Assembly (NCBI RefSeq): GCF_005160265.1
Contig: NZ_CP039865.1
Coordinates: 4,627,001 to 4,691,000, forward strand
From: Phreatobacter aquaticus
GTDB lineage: Bacteria; Pseudomonadota; Alphaproteobacteria; Rhizobiales; Phreatobacteraceae
Length of the DNA: 64,000 nucleotides
Reading direction: 5' to 3'
Each line of letters opens with the position of its first letter. Positions within the stretch are counted from its first letter, which is position 1. The notes under the pieces were generated by a model. The model was not told where the DNA came from. It did not search any database and worked only from the letters and a program-made list of their open reading frames with translations. A program made the position numbers and the translations under genes. Shown in pieces: positions 27,210 through 36,431 of the stretch.

Positions 27210-27581
27210 TCAATCGGCGCTGTGCTTCTCGATGTGAAACGCATGCAGCAGCCGGTGGCCGATCGGCGCCAGCACCATGCCGGTGGCCGCCACGATCACA
27301 AGACCGGAAGCCAGCGCATAGCAGCCGGCGAAGATCTTGCCGGCATTGGTCTGCAGCGGGCCAAGCGGCCCCATGCCGGACAGGATCATCGCGGCATTGG
27401 CGAAGGCGTCGATCAGCGACATGCCCTCGAAGCCCGCATAGCCGGCGATCCCGATCACCAGCATCACCGCATCGAGCACGAGGGCCAATCCGATGGCCTT
27501 GGCCAACCGAAAGCCGAAGTCCCGCCGCGACGCCAGCGGATCGTGACGAGCCTCGAACAGGATTGGCGACCCATCCTTCAT
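27210..27581 (-). CDS. Small membrane protein with pore-loop-like segment
   Basis: A 123-residue protein with a short cytoplasmic N-terminus, a first transmembrane helix (about residues 27-48), a re-entrant-like segment FANAAMILSGMGPLGPLQ, and a second helix (GKIFAGCYALASGLVIVAATGMVLAP), then HRLLHAFHIE. The order helix, short hydrophobic loop with Gly, helix recalls two-helix potassium channel pores, but the TVGYG selectivity filter is replaced by SGMGPLGP. The start overlaps the thioesterase stop (ATGA), so the two genes form an operon. Channel relationship is inference. Confidence 0.72.
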   Translation of the reverse strand: MKDGSPILFEARHDPLASRRDFGFRLAKAIGLALVLDAVMLVIGIAGYAGFEGMSLIDAFANAAMILSGMGPLGPLQTNAGKIFAGCYALASGLVIVAATGMVLAPIGHRLLHAFHIEKHSAD

Positions 27582-27985
27582 GCCGGCAAGGCCGGCACCG
27601 GCCTCGGACGACCATCCTCGTCGATGGCGACGAAGGCAAAGGTCGCTTCCGTGACCTTCTCGCGCACATTCTGGCGGAACCGCTGCGCCCAGGCCTCGAT
27701 ATGGATCTTCATCGAGGTGCGGCCGACATGGAACACGTCCGTATAGACCTCGAGCACATCGCCGACCCGAACCGGCCGGATGAAGGTCATCGAATCCACC
27801 GCGATGGTGACCACCCTGCCCTCCGCGCGTTCGACGCCGGCAATGCCGCCCGCCTGGTCCATCCGCGCCATCACCCAGCCGCCGAAGATATCGCCGTTCG
27901 CGTTCGTATCGGCCGGCATGGCGCTGATCCTGACCGTCAGCTGGCCGCGCGGCTCGGCATCGATCGAGACAACAGTCCTGGGCAT
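27578..27985 (-). CDS. Hotdog-fold acyl-CoA thioesterase (YciA/BACH type)
   Basis: A 135-residue single-hotdog thioesterase. The conserved ADTNANGDIFGGWVMARMDQAGGIAG contains the catalytic Asn/Asp region of YciA-like enzymes that hydrolyse acyl-CoA to free CoA and acid. The later VDSMTFIRPVRVGDVLEVY and VTEATFAFVAIDEDGRP complete the fold. ATG at 27985 gives the usual start; the longer frame upstream adds low-complexity residues. Its last bases overlap the membrane-protein gene. Chain-length preference cannot be read. Confidence 0.9.
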   Translation of the reverse strand: MPRTVVSIDAEPRGQLTVRISAMPADTNANGDIFGGWVMARMDQAGGIAGVERAEGRVVTIAVDSMTFIRPVRVGDVLEVYTDVFHVGRTSMKIHIEAWAQRFRQNVREKVTEATFAFVAIDEDGRPRPVPALPA

Positions 27986-28116
27986 TGCGGAGGGTTCCGA
28001 TCGTCTCGGCAGAAGGGGGGAGGTCGCAACCAGTGTCGTCAGGTTTCGCGTCCGGCGCAATCGGCTGCCTGGCGGATCACCCCGGGGCCTCATCCGGACG
28101 ACCGTGACCGGGCAGC

Positions 28117-28398
28117 CTATTTGAACATCCGCTCGCCCTGCTCATCAACGATCTGCCGGCCCTTGGAGAGCGTGAACTGCACCGCATCCTCCAGCGCCGG
28201 AAACCGGTCGACCCGGATGAAGCTTGCCTCCTTCAGCGTGCCCTCCACCTCCTTCTCGATCGTACCGGCCAGCTGATATTGGCCATCGGCCTTGAAGGGC
28301 TTCGCCTTGATCAGGAAACCCTTGTGCTCGAGCGATGGCGCCTCCTGGGGCGCTTCCGGAGCAGAGCTGCGGCCAAACAGGGCTTTGAAGAACGACAT
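28117..28398 (-). CDS. HlyU family protein
   Basis: A 93-residue protein with the HlyU-domain pattern: MSFFKALFG at the start, YKGF-like HKGFLIKAKPFKADGQYQLAGTIEKEVEG, then IRVDRFPALEDAVQFTLSKGRQIVDEQGERMF at the end. In Vibrio the name HlyU belongs to an unrelated ArsR-type regulator, so a transcriptional role should not be assumed for this small alphaproteobacterial family. It lies 131 bases upstream of the thioesterase gene on the same strand. Family call good, function unknown. Confidence 0.85.
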   Translation of the reverse strand: MSFFKALFGRSSAPEAPQEAPSLEHKGFLIKAKPFKADGQYQLAGTIEKEVEGTLKEASFIRVDRFPALEDAVQFTLSKGRQIVDEQGERMFK

Positions 28399-28578
28399 GA
28401 GGCAAACCCATCCAAGCGAATGACGAGCTGCAAGCTAGCCCGATCGGGCGCCGAACGGAACGGCCCATGGCCGGCCAAAGGCAAGGCTCGCGACGCGCCG
28501 GTGCCACAGGTCATTGACGTATATCAATTTCGGCCACTTCCCCTGCCGTTAGCGTCCGCCGGTCTGGGGAGAACACGA

Positions 28579-28698
28579 ATGACCGAAGGTCTCTTTATCA
28601 CGCTGGTTCTGGCCGTTTTCGGCGCGTTCTCCGCTGTCCTTCTGTGGGTCGATTTCACCACCAAGGACAGCCGCCCGCCGATGCAAGGCCCCAAGTAG
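28579..28698 (+). CDS. Small membrane protein (39 aa)
   Basis: A 39-residue protein: one transmembrane helix (GLFITLVLAVFGAFSAVLLWVDF) followed by a short tail TTKDSRPPMQGPK. The ATG follows GGGGAGA by seven bases, which is a strong signal for a gene this short. It is divergent from HlyU and stops 9 bases before the convergent DUF2809 gene. Function unknown. Confidence 0.6.
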   Translation: MTEGLFITLVLAVFGAFSAVLLWVDFTTKDSRPPMQGPK

Positions 28699-28707
28699 CG
28701 CGCAGGC

Positions 28708-29094
28708 TCAGGCCGGCCGGATCGCCCATCGGTCGAACAGCGCAGCGCATGTGATCCCGCCGAGATAGGCGGCGACATCGCCCCACGAGAAGTAGCGGCC
28801 GATCAGGATGACGCCGATCGTCGTACGGCGGATCGCGTCGAGCCAGTCCCAATGGATGAGCTGGCTGAACTCCACGCCGAGCGCGGTCACGGCCGCGAAA
28901 GCGAAGACCGCCAGCCTTGGCGCGCGGGGAATGATCAGGGCCGCGACGCAATAGACCATCGCGCCCCACAGCGTTGCGCCACCGAACTTGCCCACCACCC
29001 AGGGAAGGCCGAGCGCCGGCCAGCGCAGCGTGAAGGCGGCGATGATCAGCACGATGGCGATCGTTGCGAAGGTCAGGCGCGTGCGGGCGAGCAT
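28708..29094 (-). CDS. DUF2809 membrane protein
   Basis: A 128-residue integral membrane protein with about four helices. The family pattern is visible in GKFGGATLWGAMVYCVAALI, ALGVEFSQLIHWDWLDAIRRTTIGVILIGRYFSWGDVAAYLGG. The conserved EFSQL, W-x-D-A-I-R-x-T and FSW-x-D residues are intact. The function of DUF2809 is not known. It is 13 bases downstream of the LysE gene and probably in the same transcript. Confidence 0.85.
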   Translation of the reverse strand: MLARTRLTFATIAIVLIIAAFTLRWPALGLPWVVGKFGGATLWGAMVYCVAALIIPRAPRLAVFAFAAVTALGVEFSQLIHWDWLDAIRRTTIGVILIGRYFSWGDVAAYLGGITCAALFDRWAIRPA

Positions 29095-29107
29095 GACGAT
29101 TGCCGTT

Positions 29108-29719
29108 TCAACGTTCCGTCAGCGCCAATCTTGCCCCAAGTGCCACAAACGCAGCCGCGAAGGTGCGGCGCATCCACGCCATCACGGCGGGACGGCTGAT
29201 CACATGGTCGCGCATGGCGGCGGCGAACAGCCCATAGACGGCGAAGACGCCGAACGTCATGGCCATGAACACGCCCGAGAGTTCCAGCATGCGGGCCAGC
29301 GGGTGGGCGTCACCTGCATCGATGAACTGCGGCAGGAAGGCCACGAAGAAGATCGACAGCTTCGGGTTCAGCACGTTGATCAGGACGCCGTCGGCAATCA
29401 CGCGCAACGACGTGCGGCTGTCGGTGGTGGCCTCGACCTTCAGGGCGCCATCCTCCCGCAAGGTCTGCCAAGCCATCCACAGGAGATAGGCGACGCCGGC
29501 ATATTTCACGAGATTGAAGGCAAGCGCGCTGGTGTGCAGCAGCGCGGCAAGACCCATCATGGCGGCGATCAGATGCGGCACGATGCCGAGCGTGCAGGCG
29601 AAGGCTGCGAGCACACTGGCGCGACCACCGCGCGAGAGGCCAGCGGCCAGCGTGTAGATCACGCCGGTTCCAGGCGACGCCACGATGATGAGGGATGTGA
29701 GCAGAAATTCGAACGACAT
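29108..29719 (-). CDS. LysE family amino-acid exporter
   Basis: A 203-residue inner-membrane exporter of the LysE/RhtB superfamily, with about six helices. The hallmark SPGTGVIYTLAAGLSRGGRASVLAAFACTLG is in helix 1 and its loop, followed by KYAGVAYLLWMAWQTLR and VLINVLNPKLSIFFVAFLPQF, typical of RhtB-like homoserine/threonine exporters. ATG at 29719 is used; a GTG at 29731 would add four residues. DUF2809 follows. The amino acid exported is not determined by sequence. Confidence 0.9.
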   Translation of the reverse strand: MSFEFLLTSLIIVASPGTGVIYTLAAGLSRGGRASVLAAFACTLGIVPHLIAAMMGLAALLHTSALAFNLVKYAGVAYLLWMAWQTLREDGALKVEATTDSRTSLRVIADGVLINVLNPKLSIFFVAFLPQFIDAGDAHPLARMLELSGVFMAMTFGVFAVYGLFAAAMRDHVISRPAVMAWMRRTFAAAFVALGARLALTER

Positions 29720-29825
29720 GGCCCTCGTCACCCTTTCAAGCAGCTGGCATCACCACGGGCAGTAGACTAGCGCGCATGACGACGCGCGCAATGGATGTGA
29801 CGGCCCACAGCCGACGGTCGGCAGG

Positions 29826-30269
29826 TCATTGATTGATCTCGGGTTCGACCAGGCGGGCGAGATTGCGCAGCGATTCCTGCCAGCCGAGATAGCAGGCTTC
29901 CACCGGAATGACGTCCGGAATGCCCTCCTGCACGATGCTCACCTCGGTCCCGACCAACACCTTCTTGAGCGTCACCGTCACCTGGATTTCGCCGGGCAGA
30001 TTGGGATCATCGAACCTGTCCGTGTAGCGCAGGCGCTCGGACGGCACGAGTTCCAGATATTCGCCGCCGAAGGAATGGCTGAGCCCGGTCGTGAAGTTGC
30101 GGAATGACATCTTGAAGCCGCCGCCGACCTTCGCCTCCAGATGATCAACCGTGCAGGTGAACCCGTTGGGCGGCAGCCATTTGGCGAGAGCATCGGCCTC
30201 TATGAAGGCGCGATAGATCTTGTCGGGCTTGGTGGTCAGGATGCGGTGGAGACGAACGGTGTCGGGCAT
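29826..30269 (-). CDS. SRPBCC/AHSA1-type START-like protein
   Basis: A 147-residue protein of the AHSA1 branch of the SRPBCC superfamily, a helix-grip fold with a hydrophobic cavity. It has RILTTKPDKIYRAFIEADALAKWLPPNGF at the start, the central GGGFKMSFRNF, and the C-terminal GWQESLRNLARLVEPE. ATG at 30269 follows TGGAGAC, which decides it over an upstream Met. Ligand unknown. It stands alone, with a 250-base gap to rpoD on the far side. Confidence 0.85.
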   Translation of the reverse strand: MPDTVRLHRILTTKPDKIYRAFIEADALAKWLPPNGFTCTVDHLEAKVGGGFKMSFRNFTTGLSHSFGGEYLELVPSERLRYTDRFDDPNLPGEIQVTVTLKKVLVGTEVSIVQEGIPDVIPVEACYLGWQESLRNLARLVEPEINQ

Positions 30270-30490
30270 GGATGTCTCCAGTCTGGGCAAGAGCCGCCGG
30301 GCCAGAAACGGCTTCAGAGCAGGTGCGCTTGACCACCGCGAGGCTACCGCGCGGCCATGAGATCGGCAATCCGCGGGTCGTCAATCCAGATGACGTCGCC
30401 TGTGGAGCGTTCGAACTACACCGATATCAGGACGGTCTCGCCTGCCTTCACCGGCAACTCTGCAAGCAACCGAACGGACCCGACAAAAGA

Positions 30491-30516
30491 AAACGGCGGA
30501 CCAAAGCCCGCCGTTT
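30491..30516 (-). terminator. Intrinsic terminator of rpoD
   Basis: A 9-bp stem (30491-30499 AAACGGCGG with 30508-30516 CCGCCGTTT) and 8-base loop. On the minus strand it ends in TTTTCTTTTG, a good U-tract. It lies 27 bases after the rpoD stop. Confidence 0.85.
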
Positions 30517-30543
30517 CTGCAAATTCAAGAACTGACAGCATCC

Positions 30544-32538
30544 TCAATTGTCGAGGAAGCTCCTGAGCTTCCGGCTCCGCGACGGATGCTTCAGCTTCCT
30601 GAGCGCCTTCGCCTCGATCTGGCGGATACGCTCGCGGGTCACCGAGAACTGCTGGCCAACTTCTTCCAGCGTGTGATCGGTGTTCATGCCGATGCCGAAG
30701 CGCATGCGCAGCACGCGCTCCTCGCGGGGCGTGAGCGAGGCGAGCACGCGCGTCGTCGTCTCGCGCAGGTTCGACTGGATCGCCGCATCGATCGGAAGGA
30801 TCGCATTCTTGTCCTCGATGAAGTCGCCGAGATGTGAATCTTCCTCGTCGCCGATCGGCGTTTCGAGAGAGATCGGCTCCTTGGCGATCTTCAGGACCTT
30901 GCGGACCTTTTCGAGCGGCATGCCGAGCTTTTCGGCAAGCTCCTCGGGCGTCGGCTCGCGGCCGATCTCGTGCAGCATCTGCCGGCTCGTGCGCACGATC
31001 TTGTTGATCGTCTCGATCATGTGCACGGGGATGCGGATGGTGCGCGCCTGGTCGGCGATCGAGCGGGTGATCGCCTGCCGGATCCACCAGGTGGCATAGG
31101 TCGAGAACTTGTAGCCGCGGCGGTACTCGAACTTGTCGACCGCCTTCATGAGACCGATGTTCCCCTCCTGGATGAGGTCGAGGAACTGCAGGCCGCGGTT
31201 GGTGTATTTCTTGGCGATCGAGATCACCAGACGGAGATTGGCTTCCACCATCTCCTTCTTGGCCTGACGGGCCTCGCGCTCGCCCTTCTGCACCATCTGG
31301 ACGATCTTGCGGAACTCGCCGATCTCCAGCGCCGTCTCGGTGGCAAGCGCCTGGATCTCCGCGCGGATCTCCTTGATCGTTTCCTTCTCGTCGGCGACGA
31401 AGCCCTTCCAGCCGCGCACGCCGAGCGAGGCGACGCGCCGGATCCAGTTCGGATCGAGCTCGGAGCCCTGATATTCCTTCAGGAACGACAGACGGTCGAC
31501 GCCATAGCTTTCGGCAAGGCGCAAGAGCCGGCCTTCATAGCCGACCAGACGCTTGTTGATGTCGTAAAGCTGCTCGACCAGGGCATCGATACGCGCCTGG
31601 TTGAGCGACAGCGACTTGACGTGGAGGACGAGGTCCTCGCGCAGCTTCTTGGCGCGGCGCTCCTGGCTCGGCGACAGCTTGGTGTCGTTCAGCCGGTTCT
31701 CGACGTTCTGGTCCTGAAGCTTGCGCAGCTTCTTGTATTCGTCGGCGATGGTGTCGAAGATTTCGAGCACCTTCGGCTTGAGTTCGGCCTCCATCGCGGC
31801 GAGCGACACGGAATTCTCCATGTCGTCCTCGTCGTCGAGGTCGGCTTCCGTCACGCCGGGCGGCAGACCATCGGCCTCAGCCTCGGGAACGATCGGTGCT
31901 TCGCCATCGGCCACCACCGGCGCATTCTTGCCGTCGGGGCCGGCATAGGTGGCCTCGAGGTCGATGATGTCGCGAAGGTAGATCTTTCCTTCGTTCAGCT
32001 CGTCGCGCCAGATGATGATGGCCTGGAAGGTCAGCGGGCTCTCGCAGAGGCCTGCGATCATCGCCTCGCGGCCGGCCTCGATGCGCTTGGCGATGGCGAT
32101 TTCGCCCTCGCGCGACAGGAGCTCCACCGAGCCCATCTCGCGCAGGTACATGCGGACCGGATCGTCCGTGCGGTCGAGCGGCTCGGAGGCACGCTCAGAC
32201 TTCACCACGGCGCGCGGGGTCGCTTCCTGCAGTTCGCTGTCCGGCTCGTCCGGCTCGGCGGCTTCCGCCTCGCGGTCGCCGTCCTCGGCGGTCTCGTCAT
32301 TGTCGACGACATTGATGCCCATCTCGGAGAGCATGGAATTCATGTCTTCGATCTGGTCCGAGGTGAAGGATGCCGCCGGCATCACCTCGTTGATCTCGTC
32401 GATCGTCACATAGCCGCGCTTCTTGGCGCGCTTGATCATGGCGCGAACGCCGGCATCCGACAGATCCAGCAGCGGGCTATCGGGGGCCTCGGCCTCCTGA
32501 TCAGCGCCTTCCGGTTTTTCGGTTGCCTTGGTTGCCAT
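30544..32538 (-). CDS. rpoD: RNA polymerase sigma factor RpoD (sigma-70)
   Basis: The primary sigma factor. The 664-residue protein has region 1.1 ([24 protein letters not shown]), region 1.2 ([29 protein letters not shown]), the non-conserved region, region 2 ([20 protein letters not shown] and [13 protein letters not shown]), region 3 and region 4.2 ([17 protein letters not shown]). The start is uncertain between ATG 32538 (MATKATEK) and ATG 32550 (MDDDMATK); I chose the first because GGA lies at a better distance and the family usually begins there. It is downstream of dnaG, as in macromolecular-synthesis operons. Confidence 0.97.
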   Translation of the reverse strand: MATKATEKPEGADQEAEAPDSPLLDLSDAGVRAMIKRAKKRGYVTIDEINEVMPAASFTSDQIEDMNSMLSEMGINVVDNDETAEDGDREAEAAEPDEPDSELQEATPRAVVKSERASEPLDRTDDPVRMYLREMGSVELLSREGEIAIAKRIEAGREAMIAGLCESPLTFQAIIIWRDELNEGKIYLRDIIDLEATYAGPDGKNAPVVADGEAPIVPEAEADGLPPGVTEADLDDEDDMENSVSLAAMEAELKPKVLEIFDTIADEYKKLRKLQDQNVENRLNDTKLSPSQERRAKKLREDLVLHVKSLSLNQARIDALVEQLYDINKRLVGYEGRLLRLAESYGVDRLSFLKEYQGSELDPNWIRRVASLGVRGWKGFVADEKETIKEIRAEIQALATETALEIGEFRKIVQMVQKGEREARQAKKEMVEANLRLVISIAKKYTNRGLQFLDLIQEGNIGLMKAVDKFEYRRGYKFSTYATWWIRQAITRSIADQARTIRIPVHMIETINKIVRTSRQMLHEIGREPTPEELAEKLGMPLEKVRKVLKIAKEPISLETPIGDEEDSHLGDFIEDKNAILPIDAAIQSNLRETTTRVLASLTPREERVLRMRFGIGMNTDHTLEEVGQQFSVTRERIRQIEAKALRKLKHPSRSRKLRSFLDN

Positions 32539-32762
32539 GTCGTCGTCCATTTCTAGCCGGGAAAGCCCGGATGGTGCATCGACTTTGGGCGGGTACCCAG
32601 CCGACGCCAAAAAGGGGGCGGCGCTCACACACGAGCGCGCCCCCCAAACTCACACGTGATTCGCTACCCTTAGGGTCTGCGTCGTTAAGCCCTCGTAAAC
32701 CATGGCGCGCCGCCTTCATTTTGGCCGCGCGGTCGTCCCCCGCATACGTTTCCGGTCTGACG

Positions 32763-34685
32763 TCAGGCCGACCGGCCGCCTCTGCCCGACATGGCGCCAA
32801 ACCCCTCGACCAGGGCTTCGGTACCAATCAGCTCGGATTCCCGATGTTTTGCATCGGCGAGCCATTGCCAGTTCGCCTCGGTGGGGTCGTCACCATAGGC
32901 TCGCTCGGCATCCCGGATTTCCTTAATTAGCGCTTGCTTCTTCCGATGCAAGGTCAAGAGCTGACCAAATGTCACTTTCACATCGTCCGGTGCCGCGCCG
33001 GGCATGGCTCCCCACACCGATTGGGAGGTCACGAGCGAGCGGACATGGCGCACCAGTTCGTCATGGCCGGCAACGATCAGGGCTTGCGCGTAGGTGTCTT
33101 CGTCCGGCTCGATGCCATGGGCATGCTGGTCGAGAAGCGCCGATTTCAGCGCTTCCGCCTGCGGATGGCGCAGATCCAGCGATGCGATCGCCTCCTCCTC
33201 CCCATCCATCAGCCAGGGATGGTTGAGCAGCGCCGTGAGGATCAGCGCCTCGCGGATCGGCATGGCGGCCCGGGGGCCCCGCACCAGCGCGCTGTTGGCG
33301 AGCGATGGCGAGGGACGGTGGTCCGGCACGGCAAACGCTGCGCGCCCGCGGAACCCGTTCTGCCCGTAGCCGGCCTGACCCTGCCCCCGTGCGGGGCCTC
33401 GCCGTTCGCCCTGGGCCGGACGGAACAGGTCTGACAGGCGGCCAAACACGTCGTCGCGGTAGTGCCGGCGCACGCTCTCGTCAGCGATGGTGGCCACGAT
33501 CTCGCCGAAACGGGCCTCCAGCGCCGCGCGCTTCTCCGGCGTCGAGAACATGCCGGCTTCCGTCTCGCGCTGCCAGAGCATGGCGGCGAGCGGCTGGGCG
33601 GTGGCGAGGATCGCATCCATGGCCTCGCGGCCCGAGGTGCGGATGAGATCGTCGGGATCCTGGCCCTCGGGCAGCGCGGCAAAGCTCAGGCTGCGGCCGG
33701 GCTTCAGGAGCGGCAGGGCGATGTCGACGGCGCGATAGGCGGCGCGCCGGCCGGCCTTGTCGCCATCGAACAGCAGGATCGGTTCCGGCGCCATCCGCCA
33801 CAAGAGCTCGAGCTGGCCTTCGGTCAGCGCCGTGCCGAGCGGCGCCACCGTCTCGCCGATGCCCGCCATCACCATGGCGATGACGTCGACATAGCCTTCC
33901 ACCGCGATGACGCGATTGGCCTTGTGGCTCGCCTCGCGGGCGAAGAAGGCGTTGTAGAGCAGCGAACCCTTGTGGAAGAGGTCGGTTTCCGGCGAGTTCA
34001 GGTACTTCGCCGGGACATCCTTCTCCATGGCCCGGCCGCCAAAGGCGACGACCCGGCCGCGCAGATCGGTGATCGGGAACATGACGCGGTCGCGGAACCG
34101 GTCATAGGGCACCGGGATGTCGTCGCCATGGACCAGGAGGCCTGCGGCGATCATGTCCTCGACCGGCACGCCCTTGGCGCCCAAATGCTCCTTCAGCGCG
34201 AAGCGCGAGGCCGGCGCATAGCCGATGCGGAACTTGACCTGGGTCGGCGCGCCGAGGCCGCGTCCGCCGAGATAGCCGCGCGCCTTGGCGCCGTTGCGGT
34301 CCTGCAGCTGGGCCTCGAAGAACTTCGCCGCGAGCTCCATGACATCGTGGAGGGTCTTCGCCTTCTCGGCGCGCTGGACCTCTTCCACCGTCACCTTCGG
34401 CATGGGCACACCGGCCTGGCCGGCCAGCCGCTCCACGGCCTCGGGGAAGGATACGCCTTCCACCTCCATCAGGAAGCGGAACTGGTCGCCATGCTTGCCC
34501 GAGGAGAAGCAGTGATAGAAGCCCTTCTGGTCGTTGACATAGAAGGATGGGGTCTTCTCGGCATTGAACGGCGAGAGCCCTCGCCATTCCCGCCCCTGCT
34601 TCTTCAGCTTGACGCGCTGCCCCACCACCTCCGACACGGGGAGGCGTTGCCGGATCTCGTCCAGAAACGAGGGAGGGAAGCGCAT
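32763..34685 (-). CDS. dnaG: DNA primase
   Basis: Makes RNA primers for DNA replication. The 640-residue protein has the N-terminal region with SPFNAEKTPSF and FYHCFSSGKHGD, the TOPRIM core (VEGYVDVIAM, then ILLFDGDKAGRRAA) and the C-terminal helicase-binding domain. The usual CHC2 zinc ligands (C-x2-H...C-x2-C) are mostly gone: CPFH is SPFN and the last CxxC keeps only one Cys (HCFSS). This appears normal for Hyphomicrobiales, but it means this primase probably lacks structural zinc. ATG at 34685 gives the conserved MRFPPSFLDEIRQRLP start. A longer frame upstream overlaps the binding-protein gene. Confidence 0.96.
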   Translation of the reverse strand: MRFPPSFLDEIRQRLPVSEVVGQRVKLKKQGREWRGLSPFNAEKTPSFYVNDQKGFYHCFSSGKHGDQFRFLMEVEGVSFPEAVERLAGQAGVPMPKVTVEEVQRAEKAKTLHDVMELAAKFFEAQLQDRNGAKARGYLGGRGLGAPTQVKFRIGYAPASRFALKEHLGAKGVPVEDMIAAGLLVHGDDIPVPYDRFRDRVMFPITDLRGRVVAFGGRAMEKDVPAKYLNSPETDLFHKGSLLYNAFFAREASHKANRVIAVEGYVDVIAMVMAGIGETVAPLGTALTEGQLELLWRMAPEPILLFDGDKAGRRAAYRAVDIALPLLKPGRSLSFAALPEGQDPDDLIRTSGREAMDAILATAQPLAAMLWQRETEAGMFSTPEKRAALEARFGEIVATIADESVRRHYRDDVFGRLSDLFRPAQGERRGPARGQGQAGYGQNGFRGRAAFAVPDHRPSPSLANSALVRGPRAAMPIREALILTALLNHPWLMDGEEEAIASLDLRHPQAEALKSALLDQHAHGIEPDEDTYAQALIVAGHDELVRHVRSLVTSQSVWGAMPGAAPDDVKVTFGQLLTLHRKKQALIKEIRDAERAYGDDPTEANWQWLADAKHRESELIGTEALVEGFGAMSGRGGRSA

Positions 34686-34737
34686 GGCCCTGCTCTTAGC
34701 ACCTTGTCGCCGCCCGCCGAAAGCATCCTTCTCGGCC

Positions 34738-36324
34738 TCAGCCCCGCTTGATGTTCCAGAATACCGGGTTGCCGTTGAGCATACCGGTGAGGTTGGAGCG
34801 GTAGGCGGTGGGGAAGAACCGCTGTCCGAGCGGCACATAGGGCACTTCCTGGAAGGCCAGCAGCTGCATCTTCCTGGCGACCTCGGCCGCGGCCGCCGCG
34901 CTCGGCGCCTTGAACCAGTCGTCGCGCATGGTCTCCAGCGCCGGAACGGTCGGCCAGCCGGGCGCGCCGTTACGGCCATTGGCGCGCAGGAAGGCGTGGC
35001 CCGCCGGGGTGAAGTGGTCCGTGCCGCTCCAGAACGTGTGGAACACGTTCCAGCCGCCCTGCTCCACCGGCTCGGTCTTGGCGCGCCGCTGAACAACGGT
35101 GCCCCAATCCATCAGCTGGTAATCGACATTGAAGCCGAGCTTCTGGAGAAGATCGGCGCCGACATCCGACAGGGCGCGCGAGGACGCGATATCGGTCGCG
35201 CCGAGGACGACGACCTTCTCGCCCTTGTAGCCGGCATCGATCACCGCCTTCTTGAGCGCAGCGAGATCGCGCGGCTTGGTCAGAACCTCCATGCCCGCAT
35301 CACTCGCCATCGGCGTGCCCGGGCAGAAGATGCCGACGCCGTCCTTCCAGAGATCCCGCTCACTGGTCTGGCCCTGCATGAAGTCGGCCTGCGAGACCGC
35401 CGACAGCACGACCCGGCGCAGCGCCGCATTGTCGAAGGGCGCGACCAGGTGGTTGAGCCGCATGGTGGAGATCCAGCCGGTCGGGTCGATCACCTTGGAG
35501 GCAACCCCGTTCATCCGGCGGATCGCCGGCAAGAGGTCGGCATCGGGCGAATACCACCAGTCGATCTCGCCGGCGCGCAGCGCGCTCAACGCCGTGTTGG
35601 AATCCGGCATGATCCGCCATTCGATCCGCTCGAAATGGGCGACCTTCGGCCCGGCGGTCCAGTCCGGCGTGCCGCTGGACCGCGGCACATAGCCGTCGAA
35701 CTTGGCATAGGCGATCAGCGCGCCGGGCACCCGCTCGCCCGCCAGGAACCGGTAGGGACCGGAGCCGACCATCTCGGTGATGCGCTCGGTCGGGGATGTG
35801 TTGGCGAGCCGCTCGGGCATCATCGCGCACATGTTGGGCGAGGCCTTGCCCAGCGCATCCGGCAGCAGCGGGAACGGATATTTCAGGCGGAAGCGGATGG
35901 TCTTGTCGTCGGGCGCGGAGAGCTCGTCGGTCGCCGCCATCAGGGCCTGGCCAAAGGCATCGCGGGCGCCCCAACGCTTGATCGAGGCGACGCAGTCGCG
36001 CGCGAGCACCGCCGAGCCGTCATGGAACTTGAGGCCTGCGCGCAGCGTGAGGTTCCAGACCTTGCCGTCGGCCTCGGTCGCAGCACCTTCCAGCATCTGC
36101 GGCGACATCTTGTACTGGCCGTCCATGCCGAACAGCGTGTCGAACACGAGATAGCCGTGGTCGCGGGTCGGATAGGTCGTGGTCCAGACCGGATCGAGCA
36201 CCGCGACATCGGTCTGCGGCACGAACTTCAGCACATTGGCGCCCTGCGCCAGCGACAGCGACGGCGCCGTGAGGGTGGCCAGCGCGGAAGCGGTGAACGT
36301 GCGGCGGTTGATAGACCTAGCCAT
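34738..36324 (-). CDS. ABC transporter substrate-binding protein, family 5 (dipeptide/oligopeptide type)
   Basis: A 528-residue exported binding protein. The N-terminus NRRTFTASALATLTAPSLSLAQ has a twin-arginine-like RRTF and a hydrophobic core, so Tat export is possible. The SBP_bac_5 fold is shown by LDPVWTTTYPTRDHGYLVFDTLFGMD, WNLTLRAGLKFHDGSAVLARDCVASIKRW, GSGPYRF and ALSALRAGEIDWWYSPD. ATG at 36324 follows GGAGAG, decisive against a Met five residues earlier. No permease or ATPase genes are adjacent, so it is an orphan. The ligand may be a peptide or another solute. Confidence 0.93.
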   Translation of the reverse strand: MARSINRRTFTASALATLTAPSLSLAQGANVLKFVPQTDVAVLDPVWTTTYPTRDHGYLVFDTLFGMDGQYKMSPQMLEGAATEADGKVWNLTLRAGLKFHDGSAVLARDCVASIKRWGARDAFGQALMAATDELSAPDDKTIRFRLKYPFPLLPDALGKASPNMCAMMPERLANTSPTERITEMVGSGPYRFLAGERVPGALIAYAKFDGYVPRSSGTPDWTAGPKVAHFERIEWRIMPDSNTALSALRAGEIDWWYSPDADLLPAIRRMNGVASKVIDPTGWISTMRLNHLVAPFDNAALRRVVLSAVSQADFMQGQTSERDLWKDGVGIFCPGTPMASDAGMEVLTKPRDLAALKKAVIDAGYKGEKVVVLGATDIASSRALSDVGADLLQKLGFNVDYQLMDWGTVVQRRAKTEPVEQGGWNVFHTFWSGTDHFTPAGHAFLRANGRNGAPGWPTVPALETMRDDWFKAPSAAAAAEVARKMQLLAFQEVPYVPLGQRFFPTAYRSNLTGMLNGNPVFWNIKRG

Positions 36325-36431
36325 GACTGTTCTCTCCATAAGACAAAACCGGCGCGGATGCTGGGGTGGTCAGATGGGCCTGTAAAGCGCAAAGAATGGA
36401 CCTCAAGACCGCGATTCAGACAGAAGCCGGC

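Noticed and set aside
32685-32699. TTAA-N7-TAAA as a CtrA box upstream of rpoD
   Set aside because: It is imperfect, single, and about 150 bases from the start; too weak to list as a feature.
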